A DNA stretch of 64,000 nt from Guptibacillus spartinae (lineage in GTDB: Bacteria; Bacillota; Bacilli; Bacillales; Guptibacillaceae): positions 62,001 to 126,000 of the forward strand of contig NZ_JAQQWU010000005.1 of assembly GCF_028610625.1 (NCBI RefSeq), given 5' to 3'. Numbering within the stretch: position 1 is the stretch's first letter; each line of letters begins with the position of its first letter. A program made the translations under genes and the position numbers. The notes beneath the pieces are model-generated. The model made no database searches. It had not been told where the DNA came from and worked only from the letters and a program-made list of their open reading frames with translations. This document shows positions 23,175 to 32,174 of this stretch, one piece after another.

Positions 23175-24968
23175 TTACTGAATTAGCTGCTGATCTAAGA
23201 AATGTAAGATCTTTTTATACACGTTGATTTCATTTTCTTTCTTTGAAAACCCGTGCCCTTCATCTTCAAGCACCATGTATTCCACTTGTGATCCTTCCTT
23301 CTTCAAGGCTTCGACAATCTGATCCGACTCAGCTTTAACAACCCTCGGATCATTCGCACCTTGAATGACGAGCATCGGTTTTTTCATCCCTTTTAAATAG
23401 GTGATCGGAGAATCTTCCGTTAATTTGTCTTTCTGTTCAACCGGGTCCCCTACGAATTTTGCCATAGACGGTTTCCAATGATCCGGGACACTATCAATGA
23501 ATGAAAAGAGATTTCCTGGGCCGAAAATATCAACGACCGCTTTGTAGTATTCAGCATGACGACCGTGAAGTAAGAGCGCCATATAACCACCATAACTTCC
23601 ACCCATTAAGAGCACTTTATCTGAATCAACGTAACCATTTGAGACCAACCACTCGATGCCCTTCACATTATCAAGACGCGGTCCGAATCCCCAATCCTGC
23701 TCGACCATTTTCATAAATTCCAGGCCATAACCAGTTGACCCTCTGAAATTAGGGGCAAAGATGGAATAGCCGCGATGTAACAAGAATTGATATAACGACC
23801 AGTACATTTTCCGTTCTGCCGATTGTGGTCCGCCATGCGGCCAATGAATGACATGGCCATTTGAATTTTCCTCATGAGCCCGATAAAACAACCCTTCAAT
23901 TTCAAGCCCGTCATAAGAAGGATACCGAATAACCTCTGGCTCGATTAACATGTCTTCAGAAATTCCTGGCACTACGTTATTCGTAAGTTTTTCCCATTCA
24001 TCCCCTTCATGCGTTTGAAAATAAATATTTGCCGGACTTGTTGAGCCATCACCGAGGATATACAAATTTCCCGTTTCCGAAATTGCCAACTTATCAATCA
24101 GGTTCACCGGGATTTTTTTAAGATCGTACGCTTCCCTACTTAAGTCATACACAAATAGACGGTCTTCCACCCCGCTGGTACTTACGAGATACAGACGATG
24201 ATTTTCTTTATCCGCCTTTACGGATGTAAGATCTTCTTGTTCAAGCTCCAATACTTTGGAGAAATGCTTTGTATGTAAATTGAACTTCGCAAGATAGGAA
24301 TAGTTTGATTCAAAGTTTGTTGTAAAATAAACGCTATCGGATGTGACAAAAAGAGCTTCATAAACCATGAATTCTTTCTCACTTGGTGGGGTTAACGCAA
24401 GATCTTCTCCATGACTCCTCACGAAAACGGGTGTATGGGTGTTCGAATAATGCTTCGTATAAATAAAATCCTCTTCATCTTGACTGACCGCGATGATTTC
24501 AATAGGTGCCTCACTTCCCTTTATAAGTGTCGTAACCTCTTCTGTTTCAAGGTTATAGCAATAACCGTTAAGGTAAGTGGGATTCTCCTTCGACGACGTG
24601 TAGTACAAACGCTTCCCATCTTCTGAAAGACTACTAAAGTAATGCTTTTCTCCCTCTTCAACACGAATTGGAAGCAACGAGCCACCACGAGGCTGTAGCG
24701 CATAAAGCTGAATATTTTCATCTCCATCATTGTCGAACCCCGCAATGAGAAATTCCCCTTTCTGATCATAATGAAGCGCATGGCTTCTCTGGTTCCGAAA
24801 CGTCATGGGATACGGGTACTGGTTCGGTAGGTCCATTCCCCATAAATTAAAATGACCATTGATATTCGTGGTAATCACAAGCTGTTTTTCATCTGGGCTG
24901 ATGACAAAGTCAGTAATGTTTAGCGTTTGAAAGAATTGCTCCACATCTGGTTTTTGAAAATTTAACAT
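23175..24968 (-). CDS. S9-family serine peptidase (acylaminoacyl-/dipeptidyl-peptidase-like)
   Basis: A 597-residue cytoplasmic peptidase. The first 340 residues form a beta-propeller-like region with repeated strands (for example FNLWGMDLPNQYPYPMT), and the C-terminal third is a prolyl-oligopeptidase hydrolase. The nucleophile elbow GGSYGGYMA is near 457, the aspartate is in GANDPRVV and the histidine in DEGHGFSKKEN, so the triad is complete. It probably trims short peptides. Of two ATGs, the one at 24968 has AGGAGG 6 nt upstream, while the one at 24974 abuts it. It is monocistronic. Confidence 0.92.
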   Translation of the reverse strand: MLNFQKPDVEQFFQTLNITDFVISPDEKQLVITTNINGHFNLWGMDLPNQYPYPMTFRNQRSHALHYDQKGEFLIAGFDNDGDENIQLYALQPRGGSLLPIRVEEGEKHYFSSLSEDGKRLYYTSSKENPTYLNGYCYNLETEEVTTLIKGSEAPIEIIAVSQDEEDFIYTKHYSNTHTPVFVRSHGEDLALTPPSEKEFMVYEALFVTSDSVYFTTNFESNYSYLAKFNLHTKHFSKVLELEQEDLTSVKADKENHRLYLVSTSGVEDRLFVYDLSREAYDLKKIPVNLIDKLAISETGNLYILGDGSTSPANIYFQTHEGDEWEKLTNNVVPGISEDMLIEPEVIRYPSYDGLEIEGLFYRAHEENSNGHVIHWPHGGPQSAERKMYWSLYQFLLHRGYSIFAPNFRGSTGYGLEFMKMVEQDWGFGPRLDNVKGIEWLVSNGYVDSDKVLLMGGSYGGYMALLLHGRHAEYYKAVVDIFGPGNLFSFIDSVPDHWKPSMAKFVGDPVEQKDKLTEDSPITYLKGMKKPMLVIQGANDPRVVKAESDQIVEALKKEGSQVEYMVLEDEGHGFSKKENEINVYKKILHFLDQQLIQ

Positions 24969-25062
24969 ATCCATCCTCCTAAAAAACTACGATTCGTTTA
25001 TTTATTCGATAAAAAGGTAATATTCTCCTTTTATAAGCGATGGTCATGTCAATTTATTAAAA

Positions 25063-25095
25063 CAAGCACAATTCCTTCTCAAGAATTGTGCTCAG
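25063..25095 (-). terminator. Terminator of the ABC-F gene
   Basis: AGCACAATTC (25065-25074) pairs with GAATTGTGCT (25083-25092) around an 8-nt loop. On the minus strand it is followed by TGTTTTAAT, and it lies just past the stop at 25106. Confidence 0.8.
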
Positions 25096-25105
25096 CCCCC
25101 CTTAC

Positions 25106-26806
25106 CTATTCCATTTTTCGTTTTAAATCCATCAACTTTATTAGCTCTTTATCAATCAATTCATATTCCACTGTACCTGCCGATAAATAACTAATTTTGC
25201 CCAGAAGCTCCGTCATTTTGGTTTCAATGACGGCTAATTCTTCCCTTGCGGATTCTCTTCCTGTTCCCTTTTGTCGTTCCTCGTATTCCTTAATGCCTAT
25301 CTCAACCCGCTTCATTTGCCCATTTTCAATCACTAATAATTTTGTACACAATTTTTCAATCAAGTATCTGTCATGGGAAACGATTAACAGCGTACCTGTA
25401 TACGTATTTAGCGTTCTTTCCAGCTCTTCCCGGCTTGGAAGATCAAGATGGTTCGTCGGCTCATCCAGGATTAAGAAGTCATATTCCATCAATATCATAT
25501 GAATGAGCTTGATTCGCGTTCGTTCTCCAAGACTTAATTGAGAAATGGGCTTCAATAGAATTTCTTGCTGAATACCCATATTGGAAAGAAGCGTTCTCGC
25601 TCTTGTTTCCTGCTGTCGATTCGATAAATCAAGGTAATCTAATGGCGTTTTTTCACCTGGTAAGTCCGTTACATCTTGCGATAGATATGCCACTTTAGTC
25701 GATTCACTTTTCCAAAGCGAACCCTTTGTAAGCTTTTCCTGCTCAAGGAGTATTTTAATAAACGTTGTTTTTCCGGTACCATTGGGGCCAATCAGCCCAA
25801 TTCGTTCCCCATGCTTGATGTAAAAGTGACTTTTCTCAAAAAGCAGGCGATCCCCGAATTCCTTCTTAATCCCTTTGGCTTCGAGAACACGTTTCCCTCG
25901 TTTTGACGTTGATTCAAACTGAAAAGAGACCGTTTTCTCTTCTTTCTGCTTTTCGACTCCATCTTTCTTAAGCTCTAGATTTAAGCGTTTCACCTTCGAT
26001 TTTATCTGGTTATCCTTTTTCTTTGCCTTCGCTCGTTCGAACTCCCGCAATCCCATTTGACGATTTTCAGAATTAGACCCTCCTTTTCCCGCTTCACGAT
26101 GGCCCTTAGCTGACCAATCTTTCAACGTGGAGATTTGCTGTTCAATCATCTCGACCTTACGCTGCTGCTTTTCATAATCACGCTTATTCTGCTCGTACTT
26201 TCTCTGTTTTTCATTTCGATAGAATGAATAATTCCCTTCGTAGATTGTGAGTTTCCCAGCTTCCAATTCAAATATTTTTGTGACGGTTTCATCTAAAAAA
26301 TAGCGATCATGCGAAATGATGAGGGCAGCACCCGAATAATTCCTCACCTCTTCAATTAACCATGTAACCCCCTGCATATCCAGGTGATTCGTTGGTTCAT
26401 CCAAGATCAAAAATTCAGGAGAACTTGCCCAGATCTTCGCTAATGAGACTTTCAGTTTTTCGCCACCACTTAAATGGTATAGATCCTCCTGCTCCCATCG
26501 TTCTTTCTGAAACCCTAGCTTTTTACTTTGTTCCAGTAACCTTTCCCCGAAAAGTTCAGCATCAACAGCCAGGTAATTATCTGTTGATTGAGGCAAGTAG
26601 CCAATGTTCACATGGGGAATAGTGACAGACCCTTTATCTGGAGCCATCCTTTTCATCAGAATATTGACGAGAGTTGATTTACCCGCGCCATTCCAGCCAA
26701 CTAAACCAATCTTTTCGCCATTTCGTATATCAAAGCTAACGTCACTTAAAATCTCACGTTCGCCAAAACTTTTCTGCAGTTCTTTCACTTGTATCGCTCG
26801 AGCCAT
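25106..26806 (-). CDS. ABC-F ATPase, possible ribosome-protection protein
   Basis: A 566-residue soluble protein with two ATP-binding domains and no membrane segments. Domain 1 has Walker A GWNGAGKST, signature LSGGEKLKVSLA and Walker B LILDEPTNHLD; domain 2 has GPNGTGKTT, LSLGERTRI and LILDEPTNHLD. Between them lies a long charged linker (about residues 190-300) in the place where antibiotic-resistance ABC-F proteins reach into the ribosomal exit site. A basic coiled C-terminus follows. Some ABC-F proteins of bacilli (VmlR-type) displace antibiotics from ribosomes, others regulate translation. The leader with mutually exclusive hairpins upstream favours a drug-inducible type, but this is inference. 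I chose ATG at 26806, with AAGAGG 8 nt upstream, over the GTG at 26815. Confidence 0.88.
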   Translation of the reverse strand: MARAIQVKELQKSFGEREILSDVSFDIRNGEKIGLVGWNGAGKSTLVNILMKRMAPDKGSVTIPHVNIGYLPQSTDNYLAVDAELFGERLLEQSKKLGFQKERWEQEDLYHLSGGEKLKVSLAKIWASSPEFLILDEPTNHLDMQGVTWLIEEVRNYSGAALIISHDRYFLDETVTKIFELEAGKLTIYEGNYSFYRNEKQRKYEQNKRDYEKQQRKVEMIEQQISTLKDWSAKGHREAGKGGSNSENRQMGLREFERAKAKKKDNQIKSKVKRLNLELKKDGVEKQKEEKTVSFQFESTSKRGKRVLEAKGIKKEFGDRLLFEKSHFYIKHGERIGLIGPNGTGKTTFIKILLEQEKLTKGSLWKSESTKVAYLSQDVTDLPGEKTPLDYLDLSNRQQETRARTLLSNMGIQQEILLKPISQLSLGERTRIKLIHMILMEYDFLILDEPTNHLDLPSREELERTLNTYTGTLLIVSHDRYLIEKLCTKLLVIENGQMKRVEIGIKEYEERQKGTGRESAREELAVIETKMTELLGKISYLSAGTVEYELIDKELIKLMDLKRKME

Positions 26807-26833
26807 GCATGTCACCTCTTATTAAATTTGATT

Positions 26834-26882
26834 GAGAGGCTTACCGAATAGAAATAAGCCTCTCCAAGAATCCTGGAGAGGC
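26834..26882 (-). promoter_or_regulatory. Candidate transcription attenuator of the ABC-F gene
   Basis: Three segments can pair in two exclusive ways. On the minus strand, segment A (GCCTCTCC, 26875-26882) pairs with B (GGAGAGGC, 26858-26865) in a hairpin followed by the T-rich TTATTTCTATT; B can instead pair with C (26834-26843) in a 10-bp stem GAGAGGCTTA/TAAGCCTCTC. It lies within the leader of about 310 nt between the promoter and the ABC-F start. Confidence 0.6.
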
Positions 26883-26895
26883 TGCTAATCCCATA

Positions 26896-26940
26896 TCAAA
26901 TAACATGCAAACGCTTTAACAAATAGTGAAATAAACGCAA
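26896..26940 (-). CDS. Candidate leader peptide of the ABC-F gene
   Basis: A TTG-initiated 14-residue frame, MRLFHYLLKRLHVI, ending 14 nt before the attenuator hairpin, with AAGGAG about 13 nt upstream of the TTG. Basic and aromatic short peptides in this position are used as stalling sensors for ribosome-targeting drugs in related genes. A longer, 60-residue in-frame reading exists but lacks a good site. Confidence 0.35.
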   Translation of the reverse strand: MRLFHYLLKRLHVI

Positions 26941-27121
26941 ATATAAGTTACGTCTCCTTCTACTTGAAAAAGGTACATGATGAAATGATCGCTTATTTGG
27001 ACAGACTAATCCTATTTTCCAGGTTCTCAATTTTATGAAAATATGAGTTTGATCCCGTTTAAATAAGATTAATTCCACATCCGCTAAGTACCATTCCTTC
27101 CCACCTTTTTCTTACATATTT

Positions 27122-27150
27122 AGTATATTCATCAATGGTAGCGATGTCAA
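27122..27150 (-). promoter_or_regulatory. Sigma-A promoter of the ABC-F gene
   Basis: On the minus strand TTGACA (27145-27150), a 17-bp spacer and TATACT (27122-27127) form a near-consensus promoter. Its start point would give a leader of roughly 310 nt. Confidence 0.75.
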
Positions 27151-27194
27151 TCAGGACCGTTGGTGTAACAAGTTAGAGTGATAGGAGAATGACC

Positions 27195-28103
27195 TTAAAG
27201 CGACCTCAGTGTTGCTGCATGATTTTTCAACGTTTTTACAAAACGTTGCGCTGCTGGAGTAAGAGAAGATTCGCTTTCCAAACTAACTAGGGCAATCCAC
27301 CTAGATAGTTCTGGCATGTCCACCGGCATAAGCCTTGTTAGAGTATCCCTCGTTATTAGATCTTGAGCGAGTGATTCAGTCAAAAGAGTGACACCACTTC
27401 CTGAACGAACAAAGTCAAGAGCTGTAGGTGGAGGAAGTTCAAGTCGATCCATGCCAAACGTCATATAAGATTGTTGCCAGTGTTTACTCTCATCACTCCA
27501 ATCAGTCAAAATATAAGGACCACTATTTGCAAAAACCTCCTCTATTGTATAAGTTCTAGCTTTTAATTCACTTAATTGATGGTGCTTATGAGCCACTAGG
27601 ATCAGTGGTTCCTTCATCAAAAGTAGCGTCTTTAAATCACGATTAAAAAAGGGATGAGTAATCAGCCCTATTTTAATAAACCCATCATAGAGCATCTCAA
27701 GAATTTGTTGGTTATGACCTGTATGAATGACCAAGTCGATTTCAGGATACTTCTCATGCATGTCAACTAGTGTTGAAGTAAATAGTCCTGTTGTAAATGT
27801 AGGTAATGTTCCTATTCTTACTTCTCCTCGTTTTCCTTCTTTAATGGATTGTGCCCTTTCTAGTCCCTTTACTAATACTTCTAACGCCTGACTCGCATAG
27901 GGAAGAAGCCCCTGCCCCAGGTCTGTCAGTTCCATATTTTTTCCGACACGATGAAACAATGAACCGCCAACACTCTTTTCCAGCTCTTTTATTCGTAAGC
28001 TGATGGTTGGTTGCGATACGTTTAAATATCTTGACGCTTTACTAAAGGAACCTAAACGAACAACCAATTCAAAAGCCCTTAATTGATTAATCTCCAATGC
28101 CAC
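27195..28103 (-). CDS. LysR-family transcriptional regulator
   Basis: A 302-residue regulator with the LysR helix-turn-helix (SFSKASRYLNVSQPTISLRIKELEKSVG, near 18-45) and a periplasmic-binding-like effector domain from about residue 88 (VRIGTLPTFTTGLF). The start codon is a GTG after GGAAGTGAT. LysR regulators often control a divergent gene, here the methyltransferase at 28209, 105 bp away. The AT-rich spacer has no obvious T-N11-A site that I can fix. The effector is unknown. Confidence 0.9.
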   Translation of the reverse strand: MALEINQLRAFELVVRLGSFSKASRYLNVSQPTISLRIKELEKSVGGSLFHRVGKNMELTDLGQGLLPYASQALEVLVKGLERAQSIKEGKRGEVRIGTLPTFTTGLFTSTLVDMHEKYPEIDLVIHTGHNQQILEMLYDGFIKIGLITHPFFNRDLKTLLLMKEPLILVAHKHHQLSELKARTYTIEEVFANSGPYILTDWSDESKHWQQSYMTFGMDRLELPPPTALDFVRSGSGVTLLTESLAQDLITRDTLTRLMPVDMPELSRWIALVSLESESSLTPAAQRFVKTLKNHAATLRSL

Positions 28104-28208
28104 ATCACTTCCATAAAAATAATTAATAGTAACTATAAACTATATTAGATTGTTTAATCTTTTTAATCTACTTATACTTTTTAATGTATAAAAGAAAGGC
28201 GGTGCCCA

Positions 28209-28856
28209 ATGAATTTTTTAAAACGGATGGCAAGCATGATTGAAAACCAATACCAGCATCCCAAAGGGTTGTTAGGATGGTACATTGGTGAAAAAATGAT
28301 ACGACAACACAAACCAGAAACGATTTGGTCCATTTCATTATTAAACCTCCAAGAAGATGAAGATATCTTGGAGATCGGATGTGGAGCAGGGTATGCGATG
28401 AAACGTTTATTAAACGAACCTTCCGTTCACAAAGTAATCGGTTTGGATGTTTCTAAGGCGCTCCTACATTCTTCAGCGATCCGAAACAAAAAAGCAATAA
28501 AAAAAGGAAGAGCTCAAGTTGTCCACGGAAACGTTCATCAATTACCTTTTAACGATAAACAGTTTTCTAAAGTATTGAGTGTCCATTCCGTTTACTTCTG
28601 GGAGAACCTTCCTCAAGCCATGTCAGAAATAGCTAGAGTCCTTAAACCAAATGGAGCTGTTTCCCTAACGCTTTGCGACGGGAAAAATGGAGAGTCGTGG
28701 GATACGGTGAAGAACATGATTAAAAATGAACTCATTCCACTTATGAAACAGGTGGAATTTACAAATATAAGATTGGTGAAGGGACCTGATTCTAGAGGTT
28801 ATCATACAGTAAGCATTACTGGAGAGCTCTTCGTTAAAATGGATGTGATAGAATGA
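28209..28856 (+). CDS. Class I SAM-dependent methyltransferase
   Basis: A 215-residue soluble enzyme with the SAM-binding motif ILEIGCGAGYAMKRLL (near 51-66), the acidic end of the second strand (VIGLDVS), and the motif IV/V region VLSVHSVYFWENLPQAMSEIARVLKPNG. It is of the UbiE/methyltransferase-11 type and would act on a small molecule of unknown identity. AAAGGCGGTG precedes the ATG. It is followed by a VOC gene 30 bp downstream and is divergent from the LysR regulator. Confidence 0.88.
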   Translation: MNFLKRMASMIENQYQHPKGLLGWYIGEKMIRQHKPETIWSISLLNLQEDEDILEIGCGAGYAMKRLLNEPSVHKVIGLDVSKALLHSSAIRNKKAIKKGRAQVVHGNVHQLPFNDKQFSKVLSVHSVYFWENLPQAMSEIARVLKPNGAVSLTLCDGKNGESWDTVKNMIKNELIPLMKQVEFTNIRLVKGPDSRGYHTVSITGELFVKMDVIE

Positions 28857-28886
28857 TTACACAATGAATGGGAGGGTGTTGGATTT

Positions 28887-29309
28887 ATGAAGCCTAGAGT
28901 ATCTGTCATCACGATTGGGGTAAATGACCTACAAAAAGCGTTACACTTTTATCGAGATGGTCTAGGGTTTCCAACTGAAGGAATCGTTGGTGAGGAGTTC
29001 GACCATGGCGCTGTCGCTTTCTTTGATTTGCAACCAGGTCTAAAACTTGCGATCTGGCCTCGGAAGGATATTGCACATGAAGCCAAGATAAACATTCATC
29101 AGCCAAGTCCTACTGAGTTTACTCTCGGACATAACGTCCATAGCAAGACAGAAGTTGATACTGTGATGGACAAAGCGAAAAAGGCAGGTGCCGTCATTAC
29201 TGACCCTGCCCACGAAACATTTTGGGGAGGCTATGCTGGTCATTTTCAAGATCCTGATGGTCACTTGTGGGAGATTGTCTGGAACCCAGATTGGGATGAA
29301 GGAGACTAA
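28887..29309 (+). CDS. VOC-superfamily (glyoxalase/bleomycin-resistance fold) protein
   Basis: A 140-residue protein built from two beta-alpha-beta-beta-beta repeats: VSVITIGVNDLQKALHFYRDGLGFP at the start and GYAGHFQDPDGHLWEIVWNP at the end, the latter giving the usual metal-binding glutamate. VOC proteins bind or modify small hydrophobic compounds. GGGAGGGTG lies 8 nt before the ATG. It probably shares a transcript with the methyltransferase upstream. Confidence 0.88.
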   Translation: MKPRVSVITIGVNDLQKALHFYRDGLGFPTEGIVGEEFDHGAVAFFDLQPGLKLAIWPRKDIAHEAKINIHQPSPTEFTLGHNVHSKTEVDTVMDKAKKAGAVITDPAHETFWGGYAGHFQDPDGHLWEIVWNPDWDEGD

Positions 29310-29321
29310 GTTCCAAACGTT

Positions 29322-29528
29322 CTATTTGGTTTTAGTTTCACCCGTTTTTTCGGTAAAAAATTTATATTGGATTGTTCCGACTGTCATTGCTGTTAACCCA
29401 ATTGCCAGGCCTCTTGAAATGGGGGTATCCGGAATAAAACGAAACTCAATGAACAACAGAAGCATCGTGATAAGTGGAAAGATCAAAAATCGTTTTGTCT
29501 TCGATATAATAAACACCCTTTCACACAT
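29322..29528 (-). CDS. Possible small two-TM membrane protein
   Basis: A 68-residue frame with hydrophobic stretches at about 13-31 and 38-56 and a basic tail. No convincing ribosome binding site precedes the ATG; GAAAGGG lies inside the frame and could serve an ATT start, leaving a 61-residue protein. It converges on the VOC gene. It may be real or fortuitous. Confidence 0.35.
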   Translation of the reverse strand: MCERVFIISKTKRFLIFPLITMLLLFIEFRFIPDTPISRGLAIGLTAMTVGTIQYKFFTEKTGETKTK

Positions 29529-29686
29529 CGTTTAATAAGACACATTTTCCCTAATTTAGAAATTAAAAACTTATGGGTCGATGCAACCACCGGCACCGAA
29601 ACTAGAAAGAAACAGGTGCCTAAATAAACTAACCCCTGCTTCCGATTTCTCATGTCTTATTTATTTAAATATCCCCGTCTACAAGC

Positions 29687-30142
29687 TCAGATCTCTTTAA
29701 TCATCATGACATTCGTTGTGTGGTAACCTAATTTTTCATATAAGCCCATCGCTACTTTGTTATGACCAAATACATGAAGCCCCATTTTCTTAATGCCTCT
29801 TTCTTTACCTATTATTTCGATCTGTTCCATTGCACGCTGACCATAACCTTTGCCTTGATATTTCTCTAAAATTCTAATATCTCGTATAAATCCTTTATCG
29901 TTTCCTTTGTGCTCCAGCCATATCATTCCGATTATTTTTTCCTCTATCAGAATATTGTATATGTCGTTCCTATCGGTTTTTTCTCTATCTGGTAAAAGCA
30001 TTTCATACTCTTGCTTGGCTTTGTGCATTGCTTCTTGTGGATCCCAATTATTAGACAAGATTTTTTCATGTGCATAATCCTCAATCGCTGAAGAAAAATA
30101 CTTTTGAAATTCACTCGATCCCATAAATCTTAAAGTAACCAT
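29687..30142 (-). CDS. GNAT-family N-acetyltransferase
   Basis: A 151-residue acetyltransferase. The acetyl-CoA pyrophosphate loop is YQGKGYGQRAME (near 99-110), preceded by the beta4 strand FIRDIRILE and followed by MGLHVFGHNKVAMGLYEKLGYHTTNVMM, the typical motif B. The acceptor is unknown. ATG at 30142 follows GAGGGGGGAAGTAGA; the longer frame lacks such a site. It lies 49 bp behind the small membrane protein at 30192 and probably shares its transcript. Confidence 0.9.
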   Translation of the reverse strand: MVTLRFMGSSEFQKYFSSAIEDYAHEKILSNNWDPQEAMHKAKQEYEMLLPDREKTDRNDIYNILIEEKIIGMIWLEHKGNDKGFIRDIRILEKYQGKGYGQRAMEQIEIIGKERGIKKMGLHVFGHNKVAMGLYEKLGYHTTNVMMIKEI

Positions 30143-30191
30143 TCTACTTCCCCCCTCAATGCATTTCATTCTTTTTTCCATCATTGATAAC

Positions 30192-30524
30192 CTACCCGAT
30201 CAAATAAGAAGAGTAATAAATCATCGTTATCACAAAACTACTGATGCAAAAGATAAGTAAACCAAGGGTGATGGGGTTAATTTTAAATCTAAAGACTTTG
30301 ATTCCCCCTGCATCTTGGCCAGTTACCCCCTTCAGACTTGTATTGAACACATTGTTTTGTTGGGTCATAGAAAAAGAAAAGAGCCAAACAACACCAAATA
30401 TGCCTATACCGCCAATAAAGAGAGTGTCGATGAAGCTTAAATTGATGAACGTTGAAACAATGAAAAGAAAGATTAATTCAGTCACAATTGTTAAAAGAAC
30501 AAGATAACCTTTACGCATAAGCAC
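30192..30524 (-). CDS. Small three-TM membrane protein
   Basis: About 110 residues with hydrophobic segments near 6-27, 33-52 and 85-107. GGAGG lies 5 nt before a GTG (30524) and 11 nt before an ATG (30518); either may be the start. I do not recognise the family. It is the first gene of a pair with the GNAT protein at 29687. Confidence 0.6.
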   Translation of the reverse strand: MLMRKGYLVLLTIVTELIFLFIVSTFINLSFIDTLFIGGIGIFGVVWLFSFSMTQQNNVFNTSLKGVTGQDAGGIKVFRFKINPITLGLLIFCISSFVITMIYYSSYLIG

Positions 30525-30676
30525 TCGGACCTCCGATCGATCTTTTATCATAGTGGCTCGTTGTTAACGAGACATTTCCTTTTCATTTGTATACGTACGC
30601 CATCGCCAAATGGTTTCATTTTTGGAAATATTTAGATAAAATTCATCGTAAAAAAATGAGCCTACCATTGGTAAGC

Positions 30677-31153
30677 TCAGAGATTGTTAACGCGCACATA
30701 TTCCATTTTCAAAAACTCGAAGGTACTACCATTCGTATCCTGCATGAACGTGTGAACATCTTTGAAACCTATCTTTCTGTATACGTTTATCGCTCTTTGA
30801 TTAAAGGTCGCAACGGATAAGGTTATTTTACTAGGATTATATTTCTGATTAATAAACGCTAATCCCGCCTTTATAAAATCCTGACCTTTCCCTTTATTCG
30901 TTAGGTCAGGACGCATCCCTAAGCCAATATCAAAAGTAAGGTCATCCACTTTCGTAACGTTGAAAAAACCAACTAATTCTCTATTCTCCAAAACCGCAAA
31001 GGTAGAATCCCCACGCAGTTCAGGATCGACGAATTCTTGTAAATCTTCTTCATCCGCTTCCATATCATAAAAAGAATACTCCCCATCATAGTGCCAATTG
31101 TACGAAATGTCGTCTGCCTGAGCTTGTGTCATTACTTCAAATTGATAAGTCAT
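30677..31153 (-). CDS. GNAT-family N-acetyltransferase
   Basis: A 158-residue protein. Its acetyl-CoA site is degenerate: in place of R/Q-x-x-G-x-G/A it has LTNKGKGQDFIKAGLAF (near 90-106). The C-terminal motif ITLSVATFNQRAINVYRKIGFKDVHTF is standard. ATG at 31153 has AAGGGG six nt upstream. It lies 40 bp behind the double-GNAT gene at 31193, so the two probably share a transcript. Confidence 0.88.
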   Translation of the reverse strand: MTYQFEVMTQAQADDISYNWHYDGEYSFYDMEADEEDLQEFVDPELRGDSTFAVLENRELVGFFNVTKVDDLTFDIGLGMRPDLTNKGKGQDFIKAGLAFINQKYNPSKITLSVATFNQRAINVYRKIGFKDVHTFMQDTNGSTFEFLKMEYVRVNNL

Positions 31154-31192
31154 ACATATCCCCTTCATTAAAATTTACTTCAAAAAATTTCA

Positions 31193-32059
31193 TCACTTCT
31201 TAGATAACTTAAAATAATCCATTGTAGAAGTCTCTTTAAACCCACACGATTGGTATAAATTTAAGGCATTCTTGTTCTTCACTGCCACTTGAAGCAAGAC
31301 TTGTTGAGCTTGTCTTTCTCTTAACTCCTTTACGGCCTTCATCAGAATCTCTCTGCCAAAACCTTGCCCTCGGTATTCGGGAAGTACACCTAAACCATAA
31401 ATGCCACCTATACCATTTTGTAGTTCAATATGAACTTTCCCTATCACCGACTGGTTCCATTCAGCAAGAAAAACATCCATCCCTTGCATTGATTCTTCCT
31501 CTGAATTCATATGAAAATAGATTTCATTTTGCCTTGCAATTTCCTTTGCATCTTGATTAAGCGCTTTACGAAAATGCAGTTTATTTGTAGGGGCTTCTTT
31601 TGCTTCACCTCTTAAATGCATCTCGTATTCTGCGTTTTCATAGTGAGCTCCCGTACTCTTTATAAATTCTATCCCAGATCTAGACTTGTGATCACTCAAC
31701 AAAAGCATCTGTTTCGACTCTCTTTTATTCCACTCATCTTGAACGAGTGAAAACAACTGCTTAAAAACTCCCCTTCTCCTATAGTCAGGATGAACCATTC
31801 CATTTACTTCTAATGCTTCTGAACCAAATTGACAGATGCCCATATAGCCGATCAGTGTGTGACCTTCATAAAATAGAAACTCGTTGATGCTAGTTTTAAC
31901 ACTTTTGTTAGGAGATTGATTTCGTTTGTGATCAAGTTCTAGTTTTAGCGTTACCTCTTCTTTTTCAAGGCAGCACTCTTTTAATCTCAGGATTTCGTTA
32001 TAGTCTTCTTCATTTAACGAAGGTTTTAGTTTAATAGTTGGATGGAGTATTGATTTCAT
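31193..32059 (-). CDS. Two-domain GNAT acetyltransferase
   Basis: A 288-residue protein with two GNAT domains. The first (about 1-145) carries VHPDYRRRGVFKQLF; the second (about 155-285) carries LPEYRGQGFGREILMKAV and the C-terminal VAVKNKNALNLYQSCGFKETSTMDYF. Both acetyl-CoA loops look functional. Tandem GNAT proteins of this type have unknown acceptors. AGGAGA lies upstream of the ATG. It is upstream of, and probably cotranscribed with, the GNAT gene at 30677. Confidence 0.88.
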   Translation of the reverse strand: MKSILHPTIKLKPSLNEEDYNEILRLKECCLEKEEVTLKLELDHKRNQSPNKSVKTSINEFLFYEGHTLIGYMGICQFGSEALEVNGMVHPDYRRRGVFKQLFSLVQDEWNKRESKQMLLLSDHKSRSGIEFIKSTGAHYENAEYEMHLRGEAKEAPTNKLHFRKALNQDAKEIARQNEIYFHMNSEEESMQGMDVFLAEWNQSVIGKVHIELQNGIGGIYGLGVLPEYRGQGFGREILMKAVKELRERQAQQVLLQVAVKNKNALNLYQSCGFKETSTMDYFKLSKK

Positions 32060-32174
32060 TCTATATCGTTTCTCCTATGTCTTTAATATTTTTCTTTACA
32101 GACTACTTGAGACGCCAACAGTGATACATAAAATAGAGGGAATGGGTTCGCCTTTCACCAAATACGAAACTAGA

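Noticed and set aside
26896-27078. 60-residue frame in the ABC-F leader as a full gene
   Set aside because: The N-terminal part has no start signal; only the last 14 codons, with a TTG and an upstream AAGGAG, fit a leader peptide.
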